Assembly (NCBI RefSeq): GCF_013520985.1
Contig: NZ_JACDTY010000008.1
Span: 62,001-126,000 of the forward strand
Length of the DNA: 64,000 nt
Direction: 5' to 3'
Origin: Mesorhizobium neociceri
Lineage (GTDB): Bacteria > Pseudomonadota > Alphaproteobacteria > Rhizobiales > Rhizobiaceae
The first letter of the stretch is position 1; the number at the start of each line of letters is the position of its first letter. Both the position numbers and the translations under genes were made by a program. Positions 17,993-25,601 of the stretch are shown in pieces. Under the pieces are notes generated by a model. It saw only the letters and a list, made by a program, of their open reading frames with translations, had not been told where the DNA came from and ran no database searches.

Positions 17993-18370
17993 CTATTTGG
18001 AAGCCGCGACGCTGCACTGTCCGGAGGCGCCGACTTTGTATTTTTTGATGGCGGACTGGCAGGACTTCAACGCCTGTGTCTCCGCGGCCGTCTGCGAAGC
18101 CGCATCGAGGTAGGCGCCGCAGATGATGCCCTCGGTGGTCTCGCCGACCAGGGTCGATGCATAGGCGGAATGACCGGGCGCAGCCACGTAGGCCTTGTAT
18201 GCCTTGTAGCAGTCTCCTCTCGCATAGGGCGGGAAGTAGACGGGATAACGGCTGTCGCCCTTGCTGCCCGCCAACGATCCCGCCGCGCCAGGGCCCGGCG
18301 CCAAGAATATTAGAAAAACTGAAAGTATCGAGATGGTCGACCTACGACAATATTCCAGCTTCATTCCCAC
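17993..18370 (-). CDS. Small secreted four-cysteine protein, paralog 3 of 3
   Basis: 125 residues, the most diverged copy. It has a signal peptide ending near GPGAAG, then SLAGSKGDSRYPVYFPP, DCYKAYKAYVAAPGHSAYAST, GIICGAYLDAASQTAAETQA, LKSCQSAIKKYKVGASGQCSVAASK. The four cysteines and the AASK terminus are kept. It is the first of the three in transcription order, 115 bp after the macrodomain gene. Function unknown; the conserved GHSAYA core suggests a fold or binding role shared by all three. Confidence 0.75.
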   Translation of the reverse strand: MGMKLEYCRRSTISILSVFLIFLAPGPGAAGSLAGSKGDSRYPVYFPPYARGDCYKAYKAYVAAPGHSAYASTLVGETTEGIICGAYLDAASQTAAETQALKSCQSAIKKYKVGASGQCSVAASK

Positions 18371-18484
18371 CCACCCCAGATTGCCAAATCCAGCATGAGC
18401 AATAACGAATATCCTGTCCCTCCGCCAGTTCGGCGGTGGAGATTTCGTATTTGCCAGTAGCGGGGATGCTTCTGGCCATGAAGC

Positions 18485-19015
18485 TCAGCGCTCTTCAAAG
18501 CCAGCAACGGCGCATCGGTATAGTTCAGCGGTTTCGTCATCGAAGCAGCAGAAAATAACGGTCTCGGGCAGGGCGTTCTGCCGCAGGAAGTCGCTTGCGA
18601 TGCCGACGGCAATGTCTGCCGCCTCGTTCTTCGGATAGCCGTAGATGCCGGTCGAGATCGCCGGAAAGGCCACCGTCCGGCAATCATGGGCGCATGCGAT
18701 TTCGAACGACCGGCGGTAGCAGGAGGCGAGCAGTCCGGCCTCGCCTTTGCCGCCGCCTTGCCAGACAGGTCCGACCGTGTGGATGATGTATCGCGCCGGT
18801 AGCCTGTAGCCCTTGGTGAGCTTGGCGTCGCCGACCTTGCAGCCATGCAGCATCCGGCATTCGAATTCGAGCTCCGGGCCGGCGGCGCGGTGAATGGCGC
18901 CGTCGACGCCGCCGCCGCCCAGCAGCGAGGAATTCGCGGCATTGACGATGGCATCGACCGCAAGCTTGGTGATATCGCCAGTGTGAACGCGTATCCGGTC
19001 GCCGATCGCGCTCAT
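18485..19015 (-). CDS. Macrodomain protein (ADP-ribose / O-acetyl-ADP-ribose hydrolase type)
   Basis: 176 residues making up a single MacroD/YmdB-type macrodomain. IRVHTGDITKLAVDAIVNAAN, LLGGGGVDGAIHRAAG (the glycine-rich ADP-ribose loop), HTVGPVW and VAFPAISTGIYGYP are all present. Such enzymes deacetylate O-acetyl-ADP-ribose or remove ADP-ribose from proteins. The ATG at 19015 lies one base after the mccB stop codon (19019-19017), so translation is probably coupled. Coupling to a carboxylase subunit is an interesting link with acyl-group metabolism, but a joint role is inference. Confidence 0.92.
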   Translation of the reverse strand: MSAIGDRIRVHTGDITKLAVDAIVNAANSSLLGGGGVDGAIHRAAGPELEFECRMLHGCKVGDAKLTKGYRLPARYIIHTVGPVWQGGGKGEAGLLASCYRRSFEIACAHDCRTVAFPAISTGIYGYPKNEAADIAVGIASDFLRQNALPETVIFCCFDDETAELYRCAVAGFEER

Positions 19016-19016
19016 C

Positions 19017-20624
19017 TCACATCCTGAACACGCCGAAGCGTGTTTCTTCGATTTCAGCATTGAGCGCGGCTGAAAGGCTCAGCCCCAGCACCTCGCGCGT
19101 CCTCGCCGGATCGATGATGCCGTCGTCCCACAGCCGCGCCGAGGAGTAGAGCGGGTGACCCTCATGCTCGTACTTCATCAGTATCGGCTTCTTGAATTTT
19201 GCTTCCTCGTCCGCACTCCACTCACCGCCCTTGCGCTCGATGCCCTCGCGCTTGACCACCGCCAGCACCGTCGCCGCCTGCTCGCCGCCCATCACCGAAA
19301 TGCGCGCGTTCGGCCACATCCACAGGAAGCGTGGCGAATAGGCGCGCCCGCACATGCCGTAATTGCCGGCGCCGAACGAGCCGCCGATGATCATGGTCAC
19401 CTTCGGCACCTTGGCGGTGGCCACCGCCATCACCAGCTTGGCGCCGTCCTTGGCGATGCCGCCGGCCTCGTATTTTCGCCCGACCATGAAGCCGGTGATG
19501 TTCTGCAGGAAGATCAGCGGGATCTTGCGCTGGCAGCACAGTTCGATGAAATGCGCGCCCTTCAGCGCACTTTCAGAAAACAGCACGCCATTGTTGGCGA
19601 TGATGCCAACCGGCATGCCCTGGAGATGGGCAAAGCCGGTGACCAGCGTGGTGCCGTAATTCTGCTTGAACTCGTCGAACTCGGAGCCGTCGACGACGCG
19701 CGCGATCACCTCGCGCACATCATAGGGCTGGCGCAGATCGGTCGGCACGATGCCGTAGAGTTCCCGCGCGTCGTGAAGCGGCGGCGTGGGTTTCTGTAAG
19801 CTCAGGCTTACGGTCTTGCGCCGGTTTAGGTTTTTCACGATGCGCCGGCAGATGGCCAGCGCATGTTCGTCGTCCAGCGCGTAGTGGTCGGCGACACCGG
19901 ATAACCTGGTATGCACGTCGGCGCCGCCAAGTTCCTCGGCGCTGACGTCTTCGCCGGTGGCCGCCTTCACCAGCGGCGGGCCGCCGAGAAAAATGGTCGC
20001 CTGGTTGCGCACCATGATGGTCTCGTCCGACATTGCCGGTACATAGGCGCCGCCCGCCGTGCATGAGCCCATGACGCAGGCTATCTGCGGGATGCCGGCC
20101 GCCGACATGTTGGCCTGGTTGTAGAAGATGCGGCCGAAATGCTCGCGGTCGGGAAACACTTCGTCCTGGTTGGGCAGATTGGCGCCGCCGCTGTCGACCA
20201 GGTAGACGCAAGGCAGATTGTTCTGCAGTGCGATCTCCTGTGCCCGCAAATGCTTCTTCACCGTCAGCGGATAGTAAGTGCCGCCCTTCACCGTGGCGTC
20301 GTTGACGACGACCATCACCTCGGTGCCTTCGACGCGGCCGACGCCGGCGATCATGCCGGCCGAGGAAATCTCCTCGCCATACATCGACCATGCCGCGAAC
20401 TGGCCGATCTCCAGGAAAGGCGAGCCGGTGTCGAGCAATTGCGCCAGCCGCTCGCGCGGCAACAGTTTGCCGCGCGAAACATGGCGCTCGCGTGCCTCAT
20501 CCGAGCCGCCGCGCTCTACGCTTGCCGCCTTGTCCGCAATGTCGGCAACCAGCGCCCGCATGCGCTCGGCATTGGCGCGGAAGGTGTCGGTGGAGGGCGA
20601 GATATGGGAGACTAAAGTGCTCAT
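19017..20624 (-). CDS. mccB: Methylcrotonyl-CoA carboxylase carboxyltransferase (beta) subunit
   Basis: Transfers the carboxyl group from biotin to 3-methylcrotonyl-CoA, giving 3-methylglutaconyl-CoA. 535 residues with both halves of the crotonase-fold carboxyltransferase: ARERHVSRGKLLPRERLAQL, VVVNDATVKGGTYYPLTVKK, YLVDSGGANLPNQDEVFPD, SCTAGGAYVPAMSD, then GFAHLQGMPVGIIANNGVLF and GSFGAGNYGMCGRAY. The PNQDEVFPD and FGAGNYGMCGRAY stretches are typical of MccB rather than PccB. ATG 20624 follows AAGG at suitable spacing; the frame to 20660 starts in AT-rich promoter DNA. First carboxylase gene of the leftward block. Confidence 0.95.
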   Translation of the reverse strand: MSTLVSHISPSTDTFRANAERMRALVADIADKAASVERGGSDEARERHVSRGKLLPRERLAQLLDTGSPFLEIGQFAAWSMYGEEISSAGMIAGVGRVEGTEVMVVVNDATVKGGTYYPLTVKKHLRAQEIALQNNLPCVYLVDSGGANLPNQDEVFPDREHFGRIFYNQANMSAAGIPQIACVMGSCTAGGAYVPAMSDETIMVRNQATIFLGGPPLVKAATGEDVSAEELGGADVHTRLSGVADHYALDDEHALAICRRIVKNLNRRKTVSLSLQKPTPPLHDARELYGIVPTDLRQPYDVREVIARVVDGSEFDEFKQNYGTTLVTGFAHLQGMPVGIIANNGVLFSESALKGAHFIELCCQRKIPLIFLQNITGFMVGRKYEAGGIAKDGAKLVMAVATAKVPKVTMIIGGSFGAGNYGMCGRAYSPRFLWMWPNARISVMGGEQAATVLAVVKREGIERKGGEWSADEEAKFKKPILMKYEHEGHPLYSSARLWDDGIIDPARTREVLGLSLSAALNAEIEETRFGVFRM

Positions 20625-20636
20625 TGACGAACCTTT

Positions 20637-20648
20637 TATGATATCATA
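20637..20648. promoter_or_regulatory. AT-rich perfect palindrome between mccB and hicA
   Basis: TATGATATCATA, a perfect 12-bp palindrome 13 bp upstream of the mccB start, followed by TTTTAGTATCA. It lies in the 105-bp divergent gap shared with hicA. It could be an operator for mccB (through the TetR protein) or for hicAB; the sequence alone does not decide. Confidence 0.4.
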
Positions 20649-20729
20649 TTTTAGTATCACTATGGGCTCTCGCCCTAACCCAAGAGGAGCCGACTACCGA
20701 GGTATTCAATTCGGGGAGGGCGGAGAGTC

Positions 20730-20984
20730 GTGAAAGCCGCGCACCGGCAGACACTGGACAAGATATTTGCGAATCCGGTTAGCGCTTCGATCAAATGGCG
20801 CGATGTCGAGGCATTGCTGGTGGCAATCGGCGCGCAGGTTTCGGAGGGTCGTGGATCGCGAGTGCGTTTCACATTGAATGGGATAACGCTCCGTGTGCAT
20901 AGGCCCCATCCATCGCCAGATACAAAAGCATATGTGATCCGAGAGATCAGAACGTTTCTCATCGATTCAGGTGTTGAGCTATGA
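20730..20984 (+). CDS. hicA: HicA-type toxin (mRNA interferase)
   Basis: 84-residue toxin with the dsRBD-like HicA fold: IKWRDVEALLVAIGAQVSEG, RGSRVRFTLNGITLRVHRPHP, then the helix TKAYVIREIRTFLIDSGVEL. The histidine in VHRPHP is the likely catalytic residue by family analogy. HicA cleaves mRNA on ribosome-free transcripts. It starts with GTG at 20730 after GGGAGGGCGGAGAG, and overlaps hicB by four bases. Toxin before antitoxin is the usual hic order. The pair lies between mccB and ivd on the opposite strand to both. Confidence 0.88.
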   Translation: MKAAHRQTLDKIFANPVSASIKWRDVEALLVAIGAQVSEGRGSRVRFTLNGITLRVHRPHPSPDTKAYVIREIRTFLIDSGVEL

Positions 20985-21349
20985 AACCTTACAAGGGATA
21001 TCTGGGAACTATCGAGTTCGATGAAACCGATCTCGTGTTCCATGGCCGGATAATGGGCATTCGTGACATCTTTACCTATGAAGCTGTTTCGGCAGAGGGA
21101 TTGCTGGAGGCTTTCCACGAGTGTGTGGACGACTATCTTGAATTCTGTATCGAGCAGAACAGGGAGCCGGAAAAGCCATTTTCGGGCAAGCTCGCTCTGC
21201 GCACTACCCCTGAAGTCCACCATCTTGTCAGTCGAGCCGCCGCCAGCGATGGCAAATCGATCAATCAATGGGTATCGGACACGCTTGCCGAAGTCGCGCG
21301 CAAGCGGGTCGACGAAGGTTCGACAAAAGTCCGAACCCGCGCGCACTAA
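20981..21349 (+). CDS. hicB: HicB-type antitoxin
   Basis: 122 residues. The N-terminal partially degraded RNase H-like HicB domain (KPYKGYLGTIEFDETDLVFHGRIMG, AVSAEGLLEAFHECVDDYLEFC) is followed by a C-terminal ribbon-helix-helix DNA-binding segment (GKLALRTTPEVHHLVSRAAASDGKSINQWVSDTLAEVAR). It binds HicA and represses the pair. Its stop overlaps the stop of the convergent ivd gene by three to four bases, so hicAB entered the gap without harming the ivd coding region. Confidence 0.9.
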   Translation: MKPYKGYLGTIEFDETDLVFHGRIMGIRDIFTYEAVSAEGLLEAFHECVDDYLEFCIEQNREPEKPFSGKLALRTTPEVHHLVSRAAASDGKSINQWVSDTLAEVARKRVDEGSTKVRTRAH

Positions 21350-22509
21350 ACGCCCTCTGCCATGATCTCGCGTCCGATCAGCCAGCGGCGGATCTCGCTG
21401 GTGCCGGCGCCGATCTCATAGAGCTTGGCATCGCGCAACAGCCGCCCGGTCGGATACTCGTTGGTGTAGCCGTTTCCGCCAAGCAGCTGGATGGAGTCGA
21501 GCGCCATCAGCGTCGCCTTTTCGGCGGCAAACAGTACGCAGCCGGCGGCATCCTTGCGCGTCGTCTGGCCGCGATCGCAGGCGGCAGCGACGGCATAGAC
21601 GTAGGCGCGCGCGGCGTTCATCGTCGAATACATGTCGGCCAGCTTGCCCTGCACCAGCTGGAACTCGCCGATCGGCTGGCCGAACTGCTTGCGCTCATGC
21701 ACATAGGGGATCGCCACGTCGAGACAGGCTGCCATCAGCCCGATCGGGCCGCCGGCGAGCACGGTGCGTTCGTAGTCGAGACCCGACATCAGTACCTCGA
21801 CGCCGCGACCTTCCTCATGCAGCACATTGTCATAGGGAACCTCGACATTCTCGAACACCAGTTCGCCGGTGTTGGAGCCGCGCATGCCGAGCTTGTCGAG
21901 CTTTTGCGCCGTCGAAAAGCCGGCCATCTTCTTTTCGACTATGAAGGCGGTGATGCCGCGGGACTTCCGTTCCGGATCGGTCTTGGCATAGACGACCAGC
22001 GTTTCGGCGTCGGGACCGTTGGTGATCCACATTTTCGAGCCGTTGAGCACATAGCGGTCGTTACGCTTTTCGGCGCGTAATTTGAGCGAGACGACGTCGG
22101 AGCCGGCGCCCGATTCCGACATGGCCAGCGCGCCGACCCTTTCGCCCGAGCACAATGCCGGTAGATATTTTTCCTTCTGCGCCGGTGTCGCCCAGCGGTT
22201 GATCTGGTTGACGCAGAGGTTCGAATGGGCGCCGTAGGAGAGGCCGACCGAGGCCGAAGCTCGGGAGATCTCTTCCACCGCGATCACATGGGCGAGATAA
22301 CCCATGCCGCTGCCGCCGAACTCGGGATCGGCGGTGATGCCGAGCAGGCCGAGCGCGCCGAGTTCTTTCCACAGATGCATGGGGAATTGATTACTGCGGT
22401 CGATCTCGGCAGCGATCGGCGCGATCCTGTCCTGGGCAAAGCGCCGCACCAGATCGCGCAGCGCCTCGATGTCTTCGTCATGCCCGAAGCTAAGCGTGTT
22501 CGTGTACAT
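21346..22509 (-). CDS. ivd: Isovaleryl-CoA dehydrogenase
   Basis: FAD-dependent acyl-CoA dehydrogenase that oxidises isovaleryl-CoA to 3-methylcrotonyl-CoA, the substrate of MccAB, passing electrons to ETF. 387 residues. The N-terminal helices include FAQDRIAPIAAEIDRSNQFP. The flavin region has AMSESGAGSDVVSLKLRAEK and WITNGPDAETLVVYAKTDP, and the C-terminus has LLGGNGYTNEYPTGRLLRDAKLYEIGAGTSEIRRWLIGREI. The YTNEYP stretch and the position of the glutamate in LDYERTVLAGGPIG fit the isovaleryl subgroup, and the gene context agrees. It is separated from mccB by hicAB, which must have broken a once-contiguous order. Confidence 0.93.
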   Translation of the reverse strand: MYTNTLSFGHDEDIEALRDLVRRFAQDRIAPIAAEIDRSNQFPMHLWKELGALGLLGITADPEFGGSGMGYLAHVIAVEEISRASASVGLSYGAHSNLCVNQINRWATPAQKEKYLPALCSGERVGALAMSESGAGSDVVSLKLRAEKRNDRYVLNGSKMWITNGPDAETLVVYAKTDPERKSRGITAFIVEKKMAGFSTAQKLDKLGMRGSNTGELVFENVEVPYDNVLHEEGRGVEVLMSGLDYERTVLAGGPIGLMAACLDVAIPYVHERKQFGQPIGEFQLVQGKLADMYSTMNAARAYVYAVAAACDRGQTTRKDAAGCVLFAAEKATLMALDSIQLLGGNGYTNEYPTGRLLRDAKLYEIGAGTSEIRRWLIGREIMAEGV

Positions 22510-22533
22510 GCCGTTCCCTCCTGCCGCATGACC

Positions 22534-22627
22534 CCGAAAATCGACTTTGATTTTCGGAAAGGATCATGCGCGAAATCAAAATGCTACAGCGTCCTTTGCG
22601 CGTCCGAAGGGACGCGCGGCGCTGTAG
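22534..22627. repeat. Palindromic intergenic repeat, two hairpins (copy B)
   Basis: Same element as 2828-2930. Stem one pairs CCGAAAATC (22534-22542) with GATTTTCGG (22549-22557). Stem two is CTACAGCG ... CGCTGTAG enclosing GCGCGTCC/GGACGCGC. It sits between ivd and the TetR gene, and its right part is translated as the last ~15 residues of the TetR protein. Confidence 0.88.
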
Positions 22628-23229
22628 GTCTTGTCGTCGATCTTCGCGCCAACCAGACGCATTGTCATGGAAAGATATGTCGCCGTGACTTCAGCCATCG
22701 ACAGCCGCTCGCCCGGTCGGAACCAGACGATGACGCCGGTCATCATCTGGATCAGCGCCATGGCGGTGAGCCCGGTGTCGTCAACGCTGAAGGCGCCTGT
22801 TTCTGTTCCGTCGCGCAGGATGGCGCGCAGCTCCTTTTCGTAGGCGGTGCGCATCCTCAAAATCTGCGTCAGCCGGTCATGCGACAGGCTGCGCAATTCC
22901 ATGTTCGAGACATGGGTGGAATGGCGGCGCTCGATGTGGAAGGCGATGTGGTTTTCGACATAGGCGCCAAGCCGCGTCGTTGGATCGGCGTCGGGGCGTG
23001 CGGCGTCCCACGCTTTGATCAGCCCTTCCATATGCTCGCGCATCAGCGTGAACAAAAGGTCTTCCTTGGTCGGAAAATAGCGATAGAGCGCGGCAGCCTG
23101 GACGCCGACCTCGGCGGCGAGTTGGCGCATCGACATCGCTTCATAGCCGAAGCGTGCGATCAGGCTGACCGCCGCCTCGCGGACGGCGGCTTCCGTCTTT
23201 TCACCATCGGATCCGGTGGTGCGCGCCAT
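22576..23229 (-). CDS. TetR-family regulator next to ivd
   Basis: 217 residues. The N-terminal TetR helix-turn-helix spans about residues 10-57 (EAAVREAAVSLIARFGYEAM, AAEVGVQAAALYRYFPTKEDLL); the C-terminus is the variable ligand domain. ATG 23229 follows GGGAGG. It lies directly upstream of ivd on the same strand and is a plausible regulator of leucine catabolism, sensing an acyl-CoA by analogy with LiuR- or PsrA-like proteins. The last ~15 residues (SAARPFGRAKDAVAF) are encoded by a palindromic repeat, so the ancestral C-terminus has been replaced or extended. An operator-like site lies in its promoter. Confidence 0.88.
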   Translation of the reverse strand: MARTTGSDGEKTEAAVREAAVSLIARFGYEAMSMRQLAAEVGVQAAALYRYFPTKEDLLFTLMREHMEGLIKAWDAARPDADPTTRLGAYVENHIAFHIERRHSTHVSNMELRSLSHDRLTQILRMRTAYEKELRAILRDGTETGAFSVDDTGLTAMALIQMMTGVIVWFRPGERLSMAEVTATYLSMTMRLVGAKIDDKTYSAARPFGRAKDAVAF

Positions 23230-23251
23230 GAATGCCTCCCTACGTCGCGCA

Positions 23252-23280
23252 AGAATAAAACGAACGTTCAATTAATTCAA
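23252..23280 (-). promoter_or_regulatory. Promoter of the TetR gene with palindromic operator in the spacer
   Basis: On the minus strand TTGAAT (23280-23275), a 17-bp spacer and TATTCT (23257-23252) form a good sigma70-type promoter. The spacer contains GAACGTTC (23262-23269), a perfect 8-bp palindrome inside TTGAACGTTCG. This is the standard position for TetR autorepression; binding is inferred. Confidence 0.6.
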
Positions 23281-23303
23281 GTAGGCAATCGGGATCGTGT
23301 CGT

Positions 23304-23588
23304 CTATACGATGATCCGAAAGTCGATGGGCGCGTCGCCGAGTTCGAATTCCTCGGTCTCGACCTTCGAAACGGAAGCTCCTCTCGGCCCTTGCCGCAGC
23401 CGTTCGATCATTGTCGAAACCGCAGCCTCGGCCCCGGCAATCCAGGCCGTCACTGTGCCATCCCGTTCGTTGCGTACCCAGCCCACGAGGCCAAGCCCTA
23501 TCGCTTCGCGCCGCGCCCACACCCGGTAGCCGACGCCTTGCACCTTGCCATGCACGCGTACCTGCACCGCCCTTTGCTGGTCATTCAT
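23304..23588 (-). CDS. Acylphosphatase
   Basis: 94-residue cytoplasmic enzyme hydrolysing carboxyl-phosphate bonds such as acetyl phosphate or carbamoyl phosphate. The catalytic motif VRVHGKVQGVGYRVWARREA carries the phosphate-binding arginine, and GWVRNERDGTV carries the catalytic asparagine. The length is normal. ATG 23588 gives the standard start; an upstream in-frame extension to 23672 has no family support. The GTAA-rich end of the TetR promoter follows its stop closely. Confidence 0.93.
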   Translation of the reverse strand: MNDQQRAVQVRVHGKVQGVGYRVWARREAIGLGLVGWVRNERDGTVTAWIAGAEAAVSTMIERLRQGPRGASVSKVETEEFELGDAPIDFRIIV

Positions 23589-23784
23589 CGTCGTCTCCCA
23601 TGCACAGAGTCTGGCGCAGGATCGGACGAAAGCAACAGGCTTGACTGGTTGGATTGCAGCTGGATCGGACAAGAGCCAGGATCACGCCTTCGAGGTGAAT
23701 GACGTCGTCCAGTAAATAGTTGACCAGATCAACTAATTCGGCGAAGATCGGCACTGCGGAAATCTTCGGGGAAAGGTGCCTGCC

Positions 23785-24321
23785 ATGCCAGCCGATCGAA
23801 ATGCGTTGGTTGCCGAGATGCGCGGCTTCAACAGGTTCTACACTTGCCTGGTCGGGCTGCTCGACGAGACGCTGACGCAGAGCGCCTACACTTTGGTCGA
23901 AGCCAGGGTGCTGTTCGAACTCGGCCACCGGCCAGCTGACGTTTCTGCTGGCCCCGGCGGCGAAGCGGGATTCCTGGCACGGGCGTTCGATCTCGATCTT
24001 GCGCCTGTTGCATCGGCCCTTGCCGGCGAACTCCAACTTCCGCCGGCCCATCTCATGAGGATCCTGAGGAAATTCATGGCCGCCGGCCTGACCGAACTGC
24101 GCGCCGATCCGGATGATCGGCGCCGGCGGATCCTGTCGCTGACGGCTCGAGGCAATGCCGCGCTGGCAACACTTCAGGCGGCGGCCAATCGCGATCTCGC
24201 CTGTCTGACAGCCGGCCTCGCCGATAATGAAGCAGCCGAGCTTTCGGATGCGCTGAAACGGATCATGCTGCTGCTCGGTGGGGGCGCGAAGGATTCGCGG
24301 GCTCTGCTGACGGTCGGCTGA
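23785..24321 (+). CDS. MarR-family transcriptional regulator
   Basis: 178-residue winged-helix regulator. The opening (EMRGFNRFYTCLVGLLDETLTQSAYTLVEARVLFELGH) is the one found in bifunctional MarR/GNAT proteins, and the wing reads ELRADPDDRRRRILSLTARG. The acetyltransferase half that normally follows in that subfamily is absent; the frame stops at 24321. Between helices there is an unusual Gly/Ala-rich insert (ADVSAGPGGEAGFLARAFDLDL). ATG 23785 is chosen for GGGGAAAGG eight bases upstream; GTG 23776 is possible. Target unknown. Confidence 0.85.
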   Translation: MPADRNALVAEMRGFNRFYTCLVGLLDETLTQSAYTLVEARVLFELGHRPADVSAGPGGEAGFLARAFDLDLAPVASALAGELQLPPAHLMRILRKFMAAGLTELRADPDDRRRRILSLTARGNAALATLQAAANRDLACLTAGLADNEAAELSDALKRIMLLLGGGAKDSRALLTVG

Positions 24322-24380
24322 TGCCGATCCGCTGGCTGATCGAGGCCGCTGCTAAGTAGGCCCGCCGCAGGCAGTCCGGC

Positions 24381-25493
24381 CTAGTTCCCGCGCGCCGCAG
24401 CGAGCGCGCCGGGCAGTTCCTCGGCAAAGATGTCGAGCTCATGGTCAAGGCCGACGCTGACCCGGATGCAGCGGTCGAGCTCCGGCGCCATCGGCTTGCG
24501 GATGAAGACGTCGCGCGACAAAAGGTTTTGCAGCACTTTCAGCGCGAAGGAGCCGTCCTTGCCGCAGTCGATGGTGACGAAATTGGTCGCTGATGGCAGC
24601 GGCTTCAGCCCGTTTGTCTCGGCAATCCCGGCGATTCGCGTGCGGCCGGCAGCGACCCGCGCCACCACGCTGTGCAACCAGTCCTGGTCGGCCAGCGCCT
24701 CGACGCCTGCGATCTGCGCCATGCGGCTGACGCCGTAATGGTTGCGGATCTTCTCGAAGTCGCGGATCACCTCTGCCTCCGCCACCGCGTAACCGCAGCG
24801 TATGCCGGCCAGCCCGTAGGCCTTGGAGAAGGTACGCATGCGGATAACGTTGGGCCGCGCGACATCGATCGGCGGCAGCGCCGAGGCCGGCCCCAATTCG
24901 CCATAGGCCTCGTCGAGCACCAGCATGGTGGTTTCCGGCAAGGCTTCGATGAAGCGGGTGATTTCGGCTGCTTCCCACCAACTGCCCATCGGATTGTCGG
25001 GATTGGAGAGATAGACCAGCGGTGCCCTTTCCCGGACGACTGCCTTGAGCAGGCCGTCCAGACTTTCCTTGTCGTTCTCGTAGGGCACCGTGACCAGCTG
25101 GCCGCCAACGCCGGCGATGTGGAAATTGAACGTCGGATAGGCGCCGAGTGAGGTGACCACCGCGTCGCCGGGCGCCGCATACATACGCGCCACCAGGCTG
25201 AGCAGCCCGTCTATGCCTTCGCCGACCACGACGTTTTCCGTGCCGACGCCGAGATGGCGGGCCGCGGCCTGCTTCAGGTCGTAATTGTCGGGATCGCAAT
25301 ACATCCACTGGTCACGCGCGACGCTCTCCATGCGGGCAATGACGCGCGGCGAAGGCCCGAAACTGCTCTCATTGGCGCCGATGCGAGCACGAAACGGGCG
25401 GCCGCGGTCCCGCTCCTGCGCCTCCGGGCCGACAAACGGCACCGTCGAGGGAAGCGCGCCGACAAGCGGCGTGAGGGCAGGGCGCTGGCGCAT
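24381..25493 (-). CDS. HisC-like pyridoxal-phosphate aminotransferase
   Basis: Fold-type I aminotransferase of the histidinol-phosphate / aromatic amino acid group, 370 residues. The PLP lysine is K224 in TFSKAYGLAGIRCGY. Other landmarks are ARIGANESSFGPSP, SLGAYPTFNFH, YLSNPDNPMGSWW and MLVLDEAYGEL. Not linked to other his genes, so it may be a second, broad-specificity copy rather than the biosynthetic HisC. The start at 25493 (MRQRPALTPLVGALPSTVPF) agrees with this subgroup. It is divergent from the sulfotransferase gene. Confidence 0.87.
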   Translation of the reverse strand: MRQRPALTPLVGALPSTVPFVGPEAQERDRGRPFRARIGANESSFGPSPRVIARMESVARDQWMYCDPDNYDLKQAAARHLGVGTENVVVGEGIDGLLSLVARMYAAPGDAVVTSLGAYPTFNFHIAGVGGQLVTVPYENDKESLDGLLKAVVRERAPLVYLSNPDNPMGSWWEAAEITRFIEALPETTMLVLDEAYGELGPASALPPIDVARPNVIRMRTFSKAYGLAGIRCGYAVAEAEVIRDFEKIRNHYGVSRMAQIAGVEALADQDWLHSVVARVAAGRTRIAGIAETNGLKPLPSATNFVTIDCGKDGSFALKVLQNLLSRDVFIRKPMAPELDRCIRVSVGLDHELDIFAEELPGALAAARGN

Positions 25494-25601
25494 GGCAAAG
25501 GCTCACTCGAAAAGGGCCTTCTTGCTAGCGTGGAGGCATGTTGGGCGCAAGATGACAATGCCGCACTGGATTTCGCCGATCTGTTTTGCTAGCGAAATAA
25601 A

